From positions 1 through 40,116 of the forward strand of contig JAEEKZ010000050.1 of assembly GCA_016288635.1 (NCBI GenBank): a stretch of DNA of 40,116 nucleotides. Direction: 5' to 3'. The DNA is from Caryophanales bacterium. GTDB taxonomy: Bacteria > Bacillota_I > Bacilli_A > RF39 > UBA660. Position 1 is the stretch's first letter. Every line of letters begins with the position of its first letter. Below are positions 15,969 to 23,958 of this stretch, one piece after another. The notes under the pieces are model-generated. The model saw nothing but the letters and a program-made list of their open reading frames with translations, did not search any database and was not told the DNA's origin. Position numbers and translations under genes: made by a program.

Positions 15969-17060
15969 TTACATTTTATCTATTTTTTCTAAAAATTCAT
16001 TTGAATATTTATACCATTTATAAATAGATTTTTTCTTTTCTTGGTATTTAATTAATTCTTCTTCAGTATAATTATAATTTAATTTGTATCTTTCGATACA
16101 TCTTTCATAACATTTATCTATACTTGTTCTAATAACAATTAAGGTTCCTTTTAGAAGATTAATATCTTTTATGCAATGAAATTGTGCACAATCAATTACT
16201 ATAGTTTTATCACTATTTTTACAATAGTTTAATATTTCTGTATATATTAGATCAAAATCATCACCACAGTTCGGAAGTTTATCAAATTTGCTTCTAAAAT
16301 GTTCACCTAGTTCTTTATTAATTCCACTTGTAACTTCAAATCTTGCATCAGAAAAAATATCATCTGTATCAATAACTAAATAGTTTTCATTGTTGAAATG
16401 CTCACTAGCATAGGTTGACTTGCCAGATCCACTTTGACCTGTTAGATTAATAATCTTATCATCTGTAATTTTTTTGATGAATGGTTCTTTATCCACATAC
16501 AAACTAATATCAACTGGGCTTTTTATTTCTTCTAATATTTCTTTAACCTTGTTATAGCATTCATAGTCAACTTCATGCCAAGGTTTTATTGAAGTGTTAA
16601 ATTCCTCAAGTGCTTCATCTATGTTTGATAAATTTACTTTATCCTTGATTATCATTAAAGCAAGATTATAGTATCCCCTTGTTGATAATAGTCCAATACA
16701 TTCAAAATATGTTGATAATGGTAGTTTTGATTTATGATAAAAATCTAGAAGTAATTCTTCTGAGATTGGTATAGGATTTTTTAAAATTATTTTATTTGCA
16801 ATTATTATTCCTCCTGGAGTCTTATCGTTTCTTACTTCAAATATTTCTCCATCAGTTGGAATTTCTACTTCATATAAAGTATCCCCTCTAGACATCCATC
16901 TAAGAGCACATTCTTCATTTGTAAAATTGAATCCACCTCTTTTATCCCAATCACTATTTTGGGGATCCCATGTATCAGCTGTGATTACTTTTCCAATTTC
17001 AAATGATTTGTCATTTGTATGCCCCATTTTCGTACCAAATACCCATTTTAAATACTTCAT
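15969..17060 (-). CDS. Unknown N-terminal domain fused to a P-loop kinase-like domain
   Basis: In this 363-residue soluble protein the C-terminal part (about 195-363) is a P-loop kinase-like domain. It has Walker A GQSGSGKST, an acidic VIDTDDIF strand, and later arginine-rich helices (ERCIERYKLNY) that could be a lid. It resembles small-molecule or nucleic-acid kinases of the AAA_33/zeta-type group, but I cannot name a substrate. The N-terminal 190 residues are not recognised; a conserved-looking patch is GGFNFTNEECALRWM followed by LYEVEIP. No antitoxin-like partner is next to it, so a zeta-toxin reading is not supported. It is followed by a terminator, while a small membrane protein and NUDIX gene precede it. 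Confidence 0.75.
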   Translation of the reverse strand: MKYLKWVFGTKMGHTNDKSFEIGKVITADTWDPQNSDWDKRGGFNFTNEECALRWMSRGDTLYEVEIPTDGEIFEVRNDKTPGGIIIANKIILKNPIPISEELLLDFYHKSKLPLSTYFECIGLLSTRGYYNLALMIIKDKVNLSNIDEALEEFNTSIKPWHEVDYECYNKVKEILEEIKSPVDISLYVDKEPFIKKITDDKIINLTGQSGSGKSTYASEHFNNENYLVIDTDDIFSDARFEVTSGINKELGEHFRSKFDKLPNCGDDFDLIYTEILNYCKNSDKTIVIDCAQFHCIKDINLLKGTLIVIRTSIDKCYERCIERYKLNYNYTEEELIKYQEKKKSIYKWYKYSNEFLEKIDKM

Positions 17061-17089
17061 TATTATCCCTCTTTCTTGCGATTAATATT

Positions 17090-17434
17090 TTAATTTGCTT
17101 TTCTATTTATTAAATTTACTATGCCTGTTACTCCTGTTACTATAAGAGATGCTACTAAGTGACATGTTGCATAGATCATGACTGCATCAAATTGATTGTA
17201 ATGAATAAAACCTGATGGTATAAATATTACAAATACAATAATTGGATAAAAATACTTTATTCTTTTTTGTGATATACAGCATAATATAATCGAAAGAATA
17301 AATGTTAGTAAAATATTTAAGAAAATAGTAACAACCATAGTATCTTTTGATATGTTGTTAGCTATTAATGGCAATATATAAAATAGTAATAATTGAATAA
17401 TTAATATTATTATTTCTTTAAAATATTTATTCAT
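17090..17434 (-). CDS. Small four-segment membrane protein
   Basis: This 114-residue, very hydrophobic protein has four predicted membrane segments and a short charged C-terminus (LINRKAN). No family is recognised. AAGGAG lies just before the ATG. It lies 18 bases after the NUDIX gene and 29 before the kinase-fusion gene, so the three are likely co-transcribed. Confidence 0.75.
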   Translation of the reverse strand: MNKYFKEIIILIIQLLLFYILPLIANNISKDTMVVTIFLNILLTFILSIILCCISQKRIKYFYPIIVFVIFIPSGFIHYNQFDAVMIYATCHLVASLIVTGVTGIVNLINRKAN

Positions 17435-17452
17435 TCTTTTCTCCTTGAATTA

Positions 17453-17857
17453 TTATTTTATTAGTTTATTCTTTAAGCAGTATGGAACAACCTCATTTTT
17501 TAATGTGTTAGAAAGAATATCATATCCATCTGATGATTCATACCATTTGAATGTTTCAATTTCTTCAGATGAAGTTAGTTTTCCCTCTAATTGGCCATTA
17601 TACTTAAATACATAAAAATGAATTGGAGTAACGCCATCACTTGTTGCAATTTCATTAAATTCCATGACCAATTCAATTAATGAATTGTCAAATATAGCTT
17701 CGTTTCCCAATTCCTCGTGGCATTCTCTTATTGCAGCCTCAATTGGGGTTTCCCCATCTTCAACTCTTCCACCAATCATTTGATATGTTGGTCTTTTTCT
17801 CGGTTTATCAATAAGTAATTTTTGATTTTTAAAAAACATTGTTCCTACAACTTCCAT
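17453..17857 (-). CDS. NUDIX hydrolase
   Basis: The 134-residue protein has a complete Nudix box, GRVEDGETPIEAAIRECHEELG, matching GX5EX7REUXEEXGU, from about residue 30. The family hydrolyses a nucleoside diphosphate linked to another group, with Mg2+ or Mn2+ held by the box glutamates. The length is standard for a single-domain member. The substrate is unknown; MutT-like cleanup of damaged nucleotides or sugar-nucleotide turnover are both possible. It has its own extended -10 and a GGAGATA ribosome site and leads a three-gene set. Confidence 0.93.
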   Translation of the reverse strand: MEVVGTMFFKNQKLLIDKPRKRPTYQMIGGRVEDGETPIEAAIRECHEELGNEAIFDNSLIELVMEFNEIATSDGVTPIHFYVFKYNGQLEGKLTSSEEIETFKWYESSDGYDILSNTLKNEVVPYCLKNKLIK

Positions 17858-17874
17858 AATATATCTCCAACAAA

Positions 17875-17880
17875 ATTATA
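17875..17880 (-). promoter_or_regulatory. Extended -10 promoter of the NUDIX gene
   Basis: TGCTATAAT on the minus strand, 17 bases upstream of the ATG at 17857. Confidence 0.6.
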
Positions 17881-17883
17881 GCA

Positions 17884-17911
17884 TAAAAAAATCAAAATTT
17901 TATTTTGATTT
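17884..17911 (-). terminator. Intrinsic terminator at the end of the long rlmCD-led operon
   Basis: The arms AAATCAAAA and TTTTGATTT (17889-17897, 17903-17911) are followed by a T run on the minus strand. The stop codon of the 17910 gene overlaps the arm. Confidence 0.78.
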
Positions 17912-18494
17912 AATTAGTTTTTTCTCGACGTTCTCTTACTCTTGGTGCAACTTCTTGCTTATCACTCATAAGTCTCTCTATAGTGTCATTAACAGCTTCT
18001 ATCATTGCATCAGCTGGAGTTCCGTTATTGTATAAACATTCAATTGTATTGGATAAGACTCTTAATCTATCAGCAATTGCCGCGTCATATTCTTTTCTTA
18101 TAGGAATCATAATATCCATAAAATCTATAACATGTTCTAAAGGAATTCTCTTACAATAATATGAAGCTCCTTGACCATTTATGCATCCTATTTCTAATCC
18201 CACATTTCCATATTTTATATGATAGAATTCTTCTAGCCCGCCCATTGAAGATTGAATATTCTTAGATTTAACGCGATTAAATATTCCTAAAAAGAATAAT
18301 GGTAACTCTTTAACTTTTTCTTGATCTTCTGGAGTTAATTTTTCTTCAGGGTTATCCCAATCACTATCATAGAATCCGCCTCTAGTCTCAGTAAAATCGA
18401 TAAGCCACTCAATATAGCTTGTATTGGACATTAAAGTTTTAATTCTTTCGTTTCTTTGTTTTTCTTCCGTCATTGTTTCAGAAATTTCTGCCAT
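17910..18494 (-). CDS. Conserved-looking protein of unknown function
   Basis: The 194-residue soluble acidic protein has no signal peptide or membrane segment. Features are an N-terminal helix rich in E and K, a patch RGGFYDSDWDNPEEKLTPED, the central GNVGLEIGCINGQGASYYC, and a charged C-terminus ending REKTN. I do not recognise a family. It is the last gene of the operon led by the rRNA methyltransferase, 65 bases after the HD-type gene, with a GGTGAAG ribosome site before ATG. Confidence 0.72.
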   Translation of the reverse strand: MAEISETMTEEKQRNERIKTLMSNTSYIEWLIDFTETRGGFYDSDWDNPEEKLTPEDQEKVKELPLFFLGIFNRVKSKNIQSSMGGLEEFYHIKYGNVGLEIGCINGQGASYYCKRIPLEHVIDFMDIMIPIRKEYDAAIADRLRVLSNTIECLYNNGTPADAMIEAVNDTIERLMSDKQEVAPRVRERREKTN

Positions 18495-18559
18495 TAAACT
18501 TCACCATTTCCTTTGCATAAACAAGGAATATTATATAACAAAGCTTTTATAGTTTCAAT

Positions 18560-19189
18560 TTATATATTATTATTTTTAAGCCAGTTGATGATATTTATAA
18601 ATACAGGATCATCTTCAAATTTGCTTCTATCAAATTCAATCCAGATATTAGTAACATTCTTTTCGTTATTCGCCAATTGTTTAATATCTGGCGTATTTAT
18701 TATAGGGTTATTAGACTGATTATTAATATTAATACTTCCTTCTTGTTCATATTTTTTTACTTGTAAAATGCATTCCAATTTGTCGCAATGGTATGCATAC
18801 TTTGCTTCTTCTGTTTTTCTTTCATTAAACTCATCTAATAAGTCGGATATTTCTTCCTTACCAATTAAATCTTTTAAAAGACAATCTGTTGCTCTTTTTC
18901 CTTCTTTTAATTTTTCGTCATCGGCAATTTCATAGAAAGCTAAATCGCCAATTTCAATTTCTTCTAGTTCATGAATAGCAAGCATATATATTATTTTATT
19001 TAAATCAAGTTTATATCCAAATTGATAATAGATTGCAATTGCCAATATTTGAACTCCGTATATATGTTCAGCTACGCTTTCTATTCTTTCTCTTTGGGCA
19101 TTCCAGGTTAATACTCCTTTTCTTAATGTGTCTTTTAATTTATTACACAATGCATAAAAATGCATTACATTCGCTATATTATTGTTCAT
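18560..19189 (-). CDS. HD-superfamily (YfbR/HDDC2-like) protein with HE in place of HD
   Basis: The 209-residue helical protein has the order typical of the YfbR/HDDC2 group of 5'-nucleotidases: RIESVAEHIYG (first metal histidine), then the motif normally written HD, then GD. Here that pair reads LAIHELEEIEIGD, so the aspartate that follows the second histidine is glutamate. The later acidic segment YHCDKLECILQ is present and carries a probable fourth metal ligand (D). If active, it would dephosphorylate nucleoside monophosphates using a divalent metal. Whether glutamate still binds metal cannot be judged here. It sits 22 bases after the Ppx-like gene, in a nucleotide-linked operon. Confidence 0.8.
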   Translation of the reverse strand: MNNNIANVMHFYALCNKLKDTLRKGVLTWNAQRERIESVAEHIYGVQILAIAIYYQFGYKLDLNKIIYMLAIHELEEIEIGDLAFYEIADDEKLKEGKRATDCLLKDLIGKEEISDLLDEFNERKTEEAKYAYHCDKLECILQVKKYEQEGSININNQSNNPIINTPDIKQLANNEKNVTNIWIEFDRSKFEDDPVFINIINWLKNNNI

Positions 19190-19211
19190 AATTACCTCTT
19201 TCTAAAATGTA

Positions 19212-20102
19212 TTATTTTATTAATGTGTTTTTTATACCGTCTTCCATATTTATTCTTGTTGGAATAATGTATTTTGCTTCAATTTGATGAGAAATATAAT
19301 TTGTAATAACCTTCATTGCTCTTGATCCATCAAACCAACTTGGATTATCGCTATTATTTCTAATTCTATCTAAAGATGTAACAAGTGCATCTTTATCATA
19401 TTCATCACTCATTTCAATTGTAATTAATTTATCTTGGTTTTCTTCTTTATATATATTATTATCTAATAATTTATATCCAGCATTATTATACCAGTAGAAG
19501 TGATCTCCACCTGCAAGGATTAATATATCTGCTTTAAGGTTTATATCCGTGATTAATTCACTGATATAATTAGATACTTCGTCAAATGTGCATGTTGGTA
19601 TATCTTCTTTTAAACTTTCAAATTTAGCGGTGACATCTACTACACCGAAATTATAGTATTTTTTATCTATTACTTTTTTGTTATTAACAAATATTAGTTC
19701 AATAGATCCGCCTCCACCAATAAATACACAAATGTTTCCATCATAATCTATATTAGAATAGCAACCTAATGCAGTATAATATGCCTCATCTTCTTGAGAT
19801 ACTACTTCAATTTTTATTTTACATTCTTCATAAACCTTATCATTAACTTCTTTTAATTCATCATCGCTAAGGTTTCTAAAGATACTACATCCATATATGT
19901 GAATTTCTTCTGTGTATTCAAATGCTTTTTTTATAATAGAAATTATTACTTCAACATCATCATTAGATATCTTACCATTTTCTTTATAATTTGATTTTAG
20001 TTTTAAAGTAGTATTATTATCATAAATTACTTTACCTTCTTCATATACGTGTGTTTTTGTGTTATAACTTCCTATTTCTATAATTGCAAATCTTTTTTTC
20101 AT
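19212..20102 (-). CDS. Ppx/GppA family phosphatase-like protein
   Basis: The 296-residue protein has an actin-like ATPase fold pattern. The first phosphate loop is IEIGSYNTKTHVYE (DIGSNSxR-like), the middle region has SQEDEAYYTALG, and the second loop is FIGGGGSIELIF (DIGGGSxEL-like). The length fits the two-domain core without the extra C-terminal domain of long exopolyphosphatases. Members hydrolyse polyphosphate or (p)ppGpp-type nucleotides; which one applies here is not visible. The asparagine/threonine changes in the first loop are mild departures. GGAGG lies inside the end of the VanY gene, so translation is probably coupled. Confidence 0.85.
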   Translation of the reverse strand: MKKRFAIIEIGSYNTKTHVYEEGKVIYDNNTTLKLKSNYKENGKISNDDVEVIISIIKKAFEYTEEIHIYGCSIFRNLSDDELKEVNDKVYEECKIKIEVVSQEDEAYYTALGCYSNIDYDGNICVFIGGGGSIELIFVNNKKVIDKKYYNFGVVDVTAKFESLKEDIPTCTFDEVSNYISELITDINLKADILILAGGDHFYWYNNAGYKLLDNNIYKEENQDKLITIEMSDEYDKDALVTSLDRIRNNSDNPSWFDGSRAMKVITNYISHQIEAKYIIPTRINMEDGIKNTLIK

Positions 20103-20108
20103 ATTAAG

Positions 20109-20687
20109 TTACCTCCTTGCTGGTTTTTGTCTATGATATTCTTCTAAAGTTAAGCCGTTTTGATATATTTCTTGGGCTAAAACTCTACCAACATATCGAA
20201 AATGCCATGGTTCAAAATTAAAGCCCGTTACAGCTTCTTTGCCCTTTGGATATCGAAGAATAAAACCGTATTTATGGGCATTAGCAAATAGCCACATTAT
20301 TTCTGGGTCATCTTCTTTTTGTTCTTCAATCATTTCCCCATTACGGCGAAATATTATATCAATAGCTAAACCTGTTTGATGTTCGCTACCTCCAGGAGGA
20401 GCAACATATTTTGTAGCGTGATCTATGCCTTTTTCTAACATTATTGCATTAAATAGTCTTTCTTGATATTCATATGGCCTATATGAAGAATCTATAAATA
20501 TTTCATATCCTTCTTTTAAAGCATCGTTTTGCATTTGTTTAAAGTTTGCATATGCTTCTTTATCTAATCTATTAACATAAGTTTCGTCTAACTTTGATCC
20601 CATTGGTTCGTGTATTTCTTCCATTGACTCCGGGACATAGTCACTAGTTAACAAATTTTCCTTATTTACTAACATTTCATAATTCAT
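20109..20687 (-). CDS. VanY/DdcY-type peptidase (M15B) without an obvious export signal
   Basis: I use ATG 20687 (192 aa) after AGGTGAT; the track's start is a GTG three codons earlier. The M15B zinc site is intact: SSYRPYEYQ, then SEHQTGLAID (first His and Asp), and EPWHFRYVG (third ligand His with catalytic Glu). The family trims D-alanine from peptidoglycan stem peptides or precursors. Normally the enzyme is exported, but I see no signal peptide or membrane segment at the N-terminus, so it could act on cytoplasmic precursors or dipeptides. It lies in the middle of the rlmCD-led operon, three bases after the 85-aa gene. Confidence 0.88.
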   Translation of the reverse strand: MNYEMLVNKENLLTSDYVPESMEEIHEPMGSKLDETYVNRLDKEAYANFKQMQNDALKEGYEIFIDSSYRPYEYQERLFNAIMLEKGIDHATKYVAPPGGSEHQTGLAIDIIFRRNGEMIEEQKEDDPEIMWLFANAHKYGFILRYPKGKEAVTGFNFEPWHFRYVGRVLAQEIYQNGLTLEEYHRQKPARR

Positions 20688-20699
20688 AAATATCACCTA

Positions 20700-20957
20700 T
20701 TATTTAACAATAAAATAGCCTTTATTAAATATATTATCTATTGGGCACGCATTATCAATTAAGTGTTGTATTACAGCACCCGCAACTGCTGATAGTAATA
20801 TCTTTGCTGTTTCTGATAAATTATCGAGTTTTATAATCTGATTTGCTGCCACTTCGTTCAGCATAAACTTCATTCCTTTTAATTCATCAAAATATTCAGA
20901 TAGTGCCCATTCGATTGTGTATTTTTTTTCATCAACAACTATTTCAATTATTTGCAT
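20700..20957 (-). CDS. Small conserved-looking protein, unknown function
   Basis: The 85-residue protein has a beta-hairpin-like N-terminus (MQIIEIVVDEKKYTIEW) followed by amphipathic and hydrophobic helices (ILLSAVAGAVIQHLIDNA). The hydrophobic stretch is too polar at its ends for a sure membrane segment. No family is recognised. A clear AAAAGGAG precedes the ATG and tight packing between the Ham1 and VanY genes supports it as a real gene. Confidence 0.65.
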   Translation of the reverse strand: MQIIEIVVDEKKYTIEWALSEYFDELKGMKFMLNEVAANQIIKLDNLSETAKILLSAVAGAVIQHLIDNACPIDNIFNKGYFIVK

Positions 20958-20972
20958 CTGTCATTCTCCTTT

Positions 20973-21587
20973 TTAAAATTTGCTTAATGACCTTCTTAGC
21001 GCATTATATCTATACGTATTATCTAGTTCTTTTCCTTTTAATTCCTTAAATGCTACATTAGTTCCTTCTAAAATAAATACTGAATAAAAATAGGGCTTAG
21101 TTATTTCACCAGTAATCTCTTTTGCAATTGATCCTTTGCTTTCTCCAATTTCTTGTCTATATTCCCCGTTAGGCATCATTGTTGTTACACAACATCTATA
21201 TGTAGCGCGTCTATTTTTTTCGTTTTCTAATTTTCTTAATAGTTTTAATATACATTGATATTTAGGTAGTTTTGGATTTACTTCCAATTCATCATCAGCG
21301 TATCTTGATGTAAATACCCCTGGTTCTCCATTTAATACATCCACATACAAACCAGCATCATCTGCCATTATGGGATATTCAATATTATGATCTTTACAAA
21401 AGGCTAATATGGTTTGAGCTTTTATAAGAGAGTTTTCTTCAATTGTGGAACCATTTTCTTCAATTTCTCCTCTATCCCAACCGATATCTTCCATGCTTAA
21501 TACTTGAAAATCCAAATTCATTTCATCGATTATATTTTGTAAATCTTCAGTTTTTCTTTTACTTGTTGTCCCAAAAATTAGTTTCAT
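20973..21587 (-). CDS. Ham1/RdgB-type non-canonical purine NTP pyrophosphatase
   Basis: The start is ATG 21587 (204 aa) after AAAGGAAA; the longer track start adds nine residues. It has the Ham1 pattern: an N-terminal FGTTSKRKTEDL (TxxNxxK-like, with lysine replacing asparagine), GSTIEENSLIKAQ, and PIMADDAGLYVDVLNGEPGV (DDSGL-like). Ham1 enzymes hydrolyse dITP, XTP and related nucleotides to monophosphates, keeping them out of DNA. The N to K and S to A changes are departures from the standard motifs that might alter specificity. It lies in the same operon as the HD and Ppx-like genes. Confidence 0.88.
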   Translation of the reverse strand: MKLIFGTTSKRKTEDLQNIIDEMNLDFQVLSMEDIGWDRGEIEENGSTIEENSLIKAQTILAFCKDHNIEYPIMADDAGLYVDVLNGEPGVFTSRYADDELEVNPKLPKYQCILKLLRKLENEKNRRATYRCCVTTMMPNGEYRQEIGESKGSIAKEITGEITKPYFYSVFILEGTNVAFKELKGKELDNTYRYNALRRSLSKF

Positions 21588-21635
21588 ATTTATTGTTTCC
21601 TTTCTAAATAGCAAATAAATTTAATGTGGTATTGC

Positions 21636-22385
21636 TCAAATATGATATATAGCTGTTAAATTATTTTCTTTCTCGTGATCTTCTTCTATAAATAGTTCTT
21701 TTTTATAATTAATGTTATTATGTTCTAAACATAATTCTAAAAAACATAAAAATATACCAATATCAATTTGATTGTAATAAATAACTTTATCTTTAGGCAT
21801 TATTCCTCTTTTGCCTTCTTTACGATATCTATATACCTTTATTTCTTTATCTGTTGCTTCTACTTTCCAAGGTTGTGTATTACATGCACTTGGGGCAAAT
21901 CTAACAATATTAGCAATATCCGTGTAGTTATCTCCACTCCATATTTCAGATATTTCTTTTCTCTTGCTTTTATACATATCTTTTCTAAATTTGTCTGGAG
22001 AATCAACCTTAGCAATGGCAATCATTATTACATAATCTAATCCATCTAATTTTCTTTCTTCTGGTTTACCTATTCCAAACCATAGTGTACCTATGTTTTT
22101 AGATACTAGATATAAATCTAATTGTTCACCCATATAACCTATGTTTTGAAGATAATTGTCTTTCTTTTCAGAATAGAATAGTATGCAGTATTCTTGCCCT
22201 CTTAGAATAGATTCTTTTTTAACTATTTTTATTTTCACTTTAATATCTTCTGTTAGCGGTTTTAGATTAGTTATTTCTTTTTCGATATCTTTTAATTCAT
22301 CTTCCGTAATGCGTTCATTACCAATGTTCCTAAATAGATGAAATGATTTTCTTTTAAATATCATGTCATATAATTCTTTGTCCAT
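21636..22385 (-). CDS. Nitroreductase family flavoprotein
   Basis: The 249-residue soluble protein matches the nitroreductase-like fold in its two-half form: an N-terminal RKSFHLFR (FMN-phosphate binding region), then YMGEQLDLYLVSKNIGTLWFGIG, and a second half with FAPSACNTQPWKVE, where the usual family PSSxNxQPW stretch appears. FMN-dependent NAD(P)H oxidoreduction is the family role; substrates vary from nitro compounds to quinones. A degenerate-looking but recognisable member; the closest group would be the TM1586-like one. The ribosome site (AGAGAGAAG) is weak. It lies in the rlmCD-led operon. Confidence 0.82.
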   Translation of the reverse strand: MDKELYDMIFKRKSFHLFRNIGNERITEDELKDIEKEITNLKPLTEDIKVKIKIVKKESILRGQEYCILFYSEKKDNYLQNIGYMGEQLDLYLVSKNIGTLWFGIGKPEERKLDGLDYVIMIAIAKVDSPDKFRKDMYKSKRKEISEIWSGDNYTDIANIVRFAPSACNTQPWKVEATDKEIKVYRYRKEGKRGIMPKDKVIYYNQIDIGIFLCFLELCLEHNNINYKKELFIEEDHEKENNLTAIYHI

Positions 22386-22425
22386 AATTTATCTTCTCTC
22401 TTTTATAATACTTGGAATAGGTCTA

Positions 22426-22680
22426 TTATTCGTTATCATCTTTATCGCCTGAAAATGCGATTCCCAAACACAATCCAATGCTAATTCCCATTGGTAACCA
22501 TAAAGCAATATTATTTGTTGCGCTACCGATTGCTGTTCCTATACTTATTCCTAAGCATAATCCTATTGGTAACCAATAACTACCGCCTTCTTCTTTTTCA
22601 TCTTTTTCTTCTTCTACTTGTATTTGCTTTTTCTTATTATTTTCTTCAGCTTCTTTTTTCTTTTGTTTTTCTTTTTTCAT
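22426..22680 (-). CDS. Small protein with charged N-terminus and duplicated hydrophobic Gly-rich segment
   Basis: I use ATG 22680 (84 aa), since GGTGG stands just before it; the track starts at a GTG three codons upstream. About 35 strongly charged residues (Lys/Glu) are followed by two related hydrophobic segments, WLPIGLCLGISIGTAIG and WLPMGISIGLCLGIAF, joined by a short linker. They look like a duplicated glycine-zipper helix, so a small membrane protein is likely. The function is unknown. It lies ten bases after the RNA methyltransferase gene. Confidence 0.68.
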   Translation of the reverse strand: MKKEKQKKKEAEENNKKKQIQVEEEKDEKEEGGSYWLPIGLCLGISIGTAIGSATNNIALWLPMGISIGLCLGIAFSGDKDDNE

Positions 22681-22690
22681 ACAATCCACC

Positions 22691-23881
22691 TTACTTCCTT
22701 TCTAATATAGCAATTGATTCACAATGATATGTGTAACTAAACATATCTAGACTATATATCTTATTTATTTCGTATTTTTCTTTTAATAGATTTAAATCCC
22801 TAAAGAATGTTTGGGGATCACATGATACATAGATAATTTTATCTGGTAATTCATTTAATAATAAATTCATTATTTTGTTAGAAATGCCGCTTCTAGGTGG
22901 ATCAAGAATAAATGTGTCATATTTATTGTTTGTATCAATTCCCTTATTTAAGTCTTGTAAAATAAACTCTACGTTTTCAACATTATTTAATTTTGCATTC
23001 TTTTTGGCATTCTTTACGGCATTTTCAACCACTTCTGCTCCAACGACTGACTTTGCCTTTTTTGAAGCCACTATAGAAAGTGTTCCAACTCCACAATATA
23101 AGTCTAGAACATTACCTGTTACGTTGTTCTCTACTATCTCAAATAACTTTTGAGTTATATATGTGTTAATTTGGAAAAATGAATCATATGATACTTCAAA
23201 ATACAAGTCTTTTATCTTCTCAGTGAATGAATCTCTTCCATAGATACATTTGCCATTTAGGACTATACCCCAAATGTTATTAGCATCTATGATATCGTCA
23301 CCCAAATTCTTTATATGATCTTCTGCTTCAATAGATATTAATAATTCTTCTTTATAATTACATCTAATTGTTACCTTACCATTTTTAATTCCGAATAAAT
23401 GTATTTTAGGAATAAAGTTATTAATTGGTTCTTTAGCAAGTAAGCATTTGTCTATTTTAGTTATTTTATGAGTCTTTTCTTCGAAGTATCCTAGTTTACC
23501 GTCTACGATTTGCAAAGATATTTTATTTCTATAACCAAATGGTTCTCTATTCTCAATAAAAGTATATTCCTTTACATCGATATTATTTCTTTTAATTAAA
23601 TCCAATATTTTATTCTTTTTGATTGCTATTGTGTTATCATACGTGGTATTTAAAAATGTACATCCACCACACTTGTCAAAATATGGACACTTACTCTCAA
23701 TTCTGCTTGGAGAATTCGTAATTATCCTGTTAATAGTAGCTTCGTTATATTTACTTTTTTTATTAGTTACTTCGATGTCAACGACATCACCAGGCAATGC
23801 TTTAGGTACAAAAGTAATCTTATCATCCACAAAAGTAATTCCACGACCAAAATTATCTAATTTTTCAATATTCTTCTTCAT
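22691..23881 (-). CDS. 23S rRNA (uracil-C5) methyltransferase, RlmCD/RumA family
   Basis: In this 396-residue TrmA/RumA-family enzyme, a short TRAM-like N-terminus is followed by the Fe-S cysteines KCPYFDKCGGC (about 62-71) and a fourth at KCLLAK (about 143). The Rossmann methyltransferase domain has VLDLYCGVGTLSIVA, DPPRSGIS and the catalytic YVSCDPQTF cysteine. It makes 5-methyluridine in 23S rRNA (or possibly tRNA) using SAM. It is about 50 residues shorter than Bacillus RlmCD, mostly in the N-terminal region. The ATG has no Shine-Dalgarno and lies six bases from a TAAAAT box, so a leaderless transcript is likely. It leads an operon of nine genes. Confidence 0.9.
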   Translation of the reverse strand: MKKNIEKLDNFGRGITFVDDKITFVPKALPGDVVDIEVTNKKSKYNEATINRIITNSPSRIESKCPYFDKCGGCTFLNTTYDNTIAIKKNKILDLIKRNNIDVKEYTFIENREPFGYRNKISLQIVDGKLGYFEEKTHKITKIDKCLLAKEPINNFIPKIHLFGIKNGKVTIRCNYKEELLISIEAEDHIKNLGDDIIDANNIWGIVLNGKCIYGRDSFTEKIKDLYFEVSYDSFFQINTYITQKLFEIVENNVTGNVLDLYCGVGTLSIVASKKAKSVVGAEVVENAVKNAKKNAKLNNVENVEFILQDLNKGIDTNNKYDTFILDPPRSGISNKIMNLLLNELPDKIIYVSCDPQTFFRDLNLLKEKYEINKIYSLDMFSYTYHCESIAILERK

Positions 23882-23887
23882 ATCTAT

Positions 23888-23893
23888 ATTTTA
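23888..23893 (-). promoter_or_regulatory. -10 box giving a leaderless rlmCD transcript
   Basis: TAAAAT on the minus strand with exactly six bases before the ATG at 23881. Transcription starting seven bases after the box would begin at the A of the start codon. Confidence 0.5.
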
Positions 23894-23930
23894 CTAAAAT
23901 CACTTGTAAAAATCTATAAATTCAGGAAAA

Positions 23931-23958
23931 TAAAAAATGTTCTTTATTAGAACATTTT
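23931..23958 (-). terminator. Intrinsic terminator after the HD gene
   Basis: A 10-bp inverted repeat, AAAATGTTCT/AGAACATTTT (23934-23943, 23949-23958), is followed by T residues on the minus strand. The HD gene's stop codon overlaps it. Confidence 0.82.

Noticed and set aside
16380-17060. Zeta-type toxin reading of the P-loop kinase fusion
   Set aside because: No antitoxin neighbour, and the N-terminal domain is not known from such toxins.
22555-22580. ATTGGTAACCAAT palindrome as an operator
   Set aside because: It is inside the coding region of the 84-aa gene and is explained by the repeated WLP(I/M)G segment.
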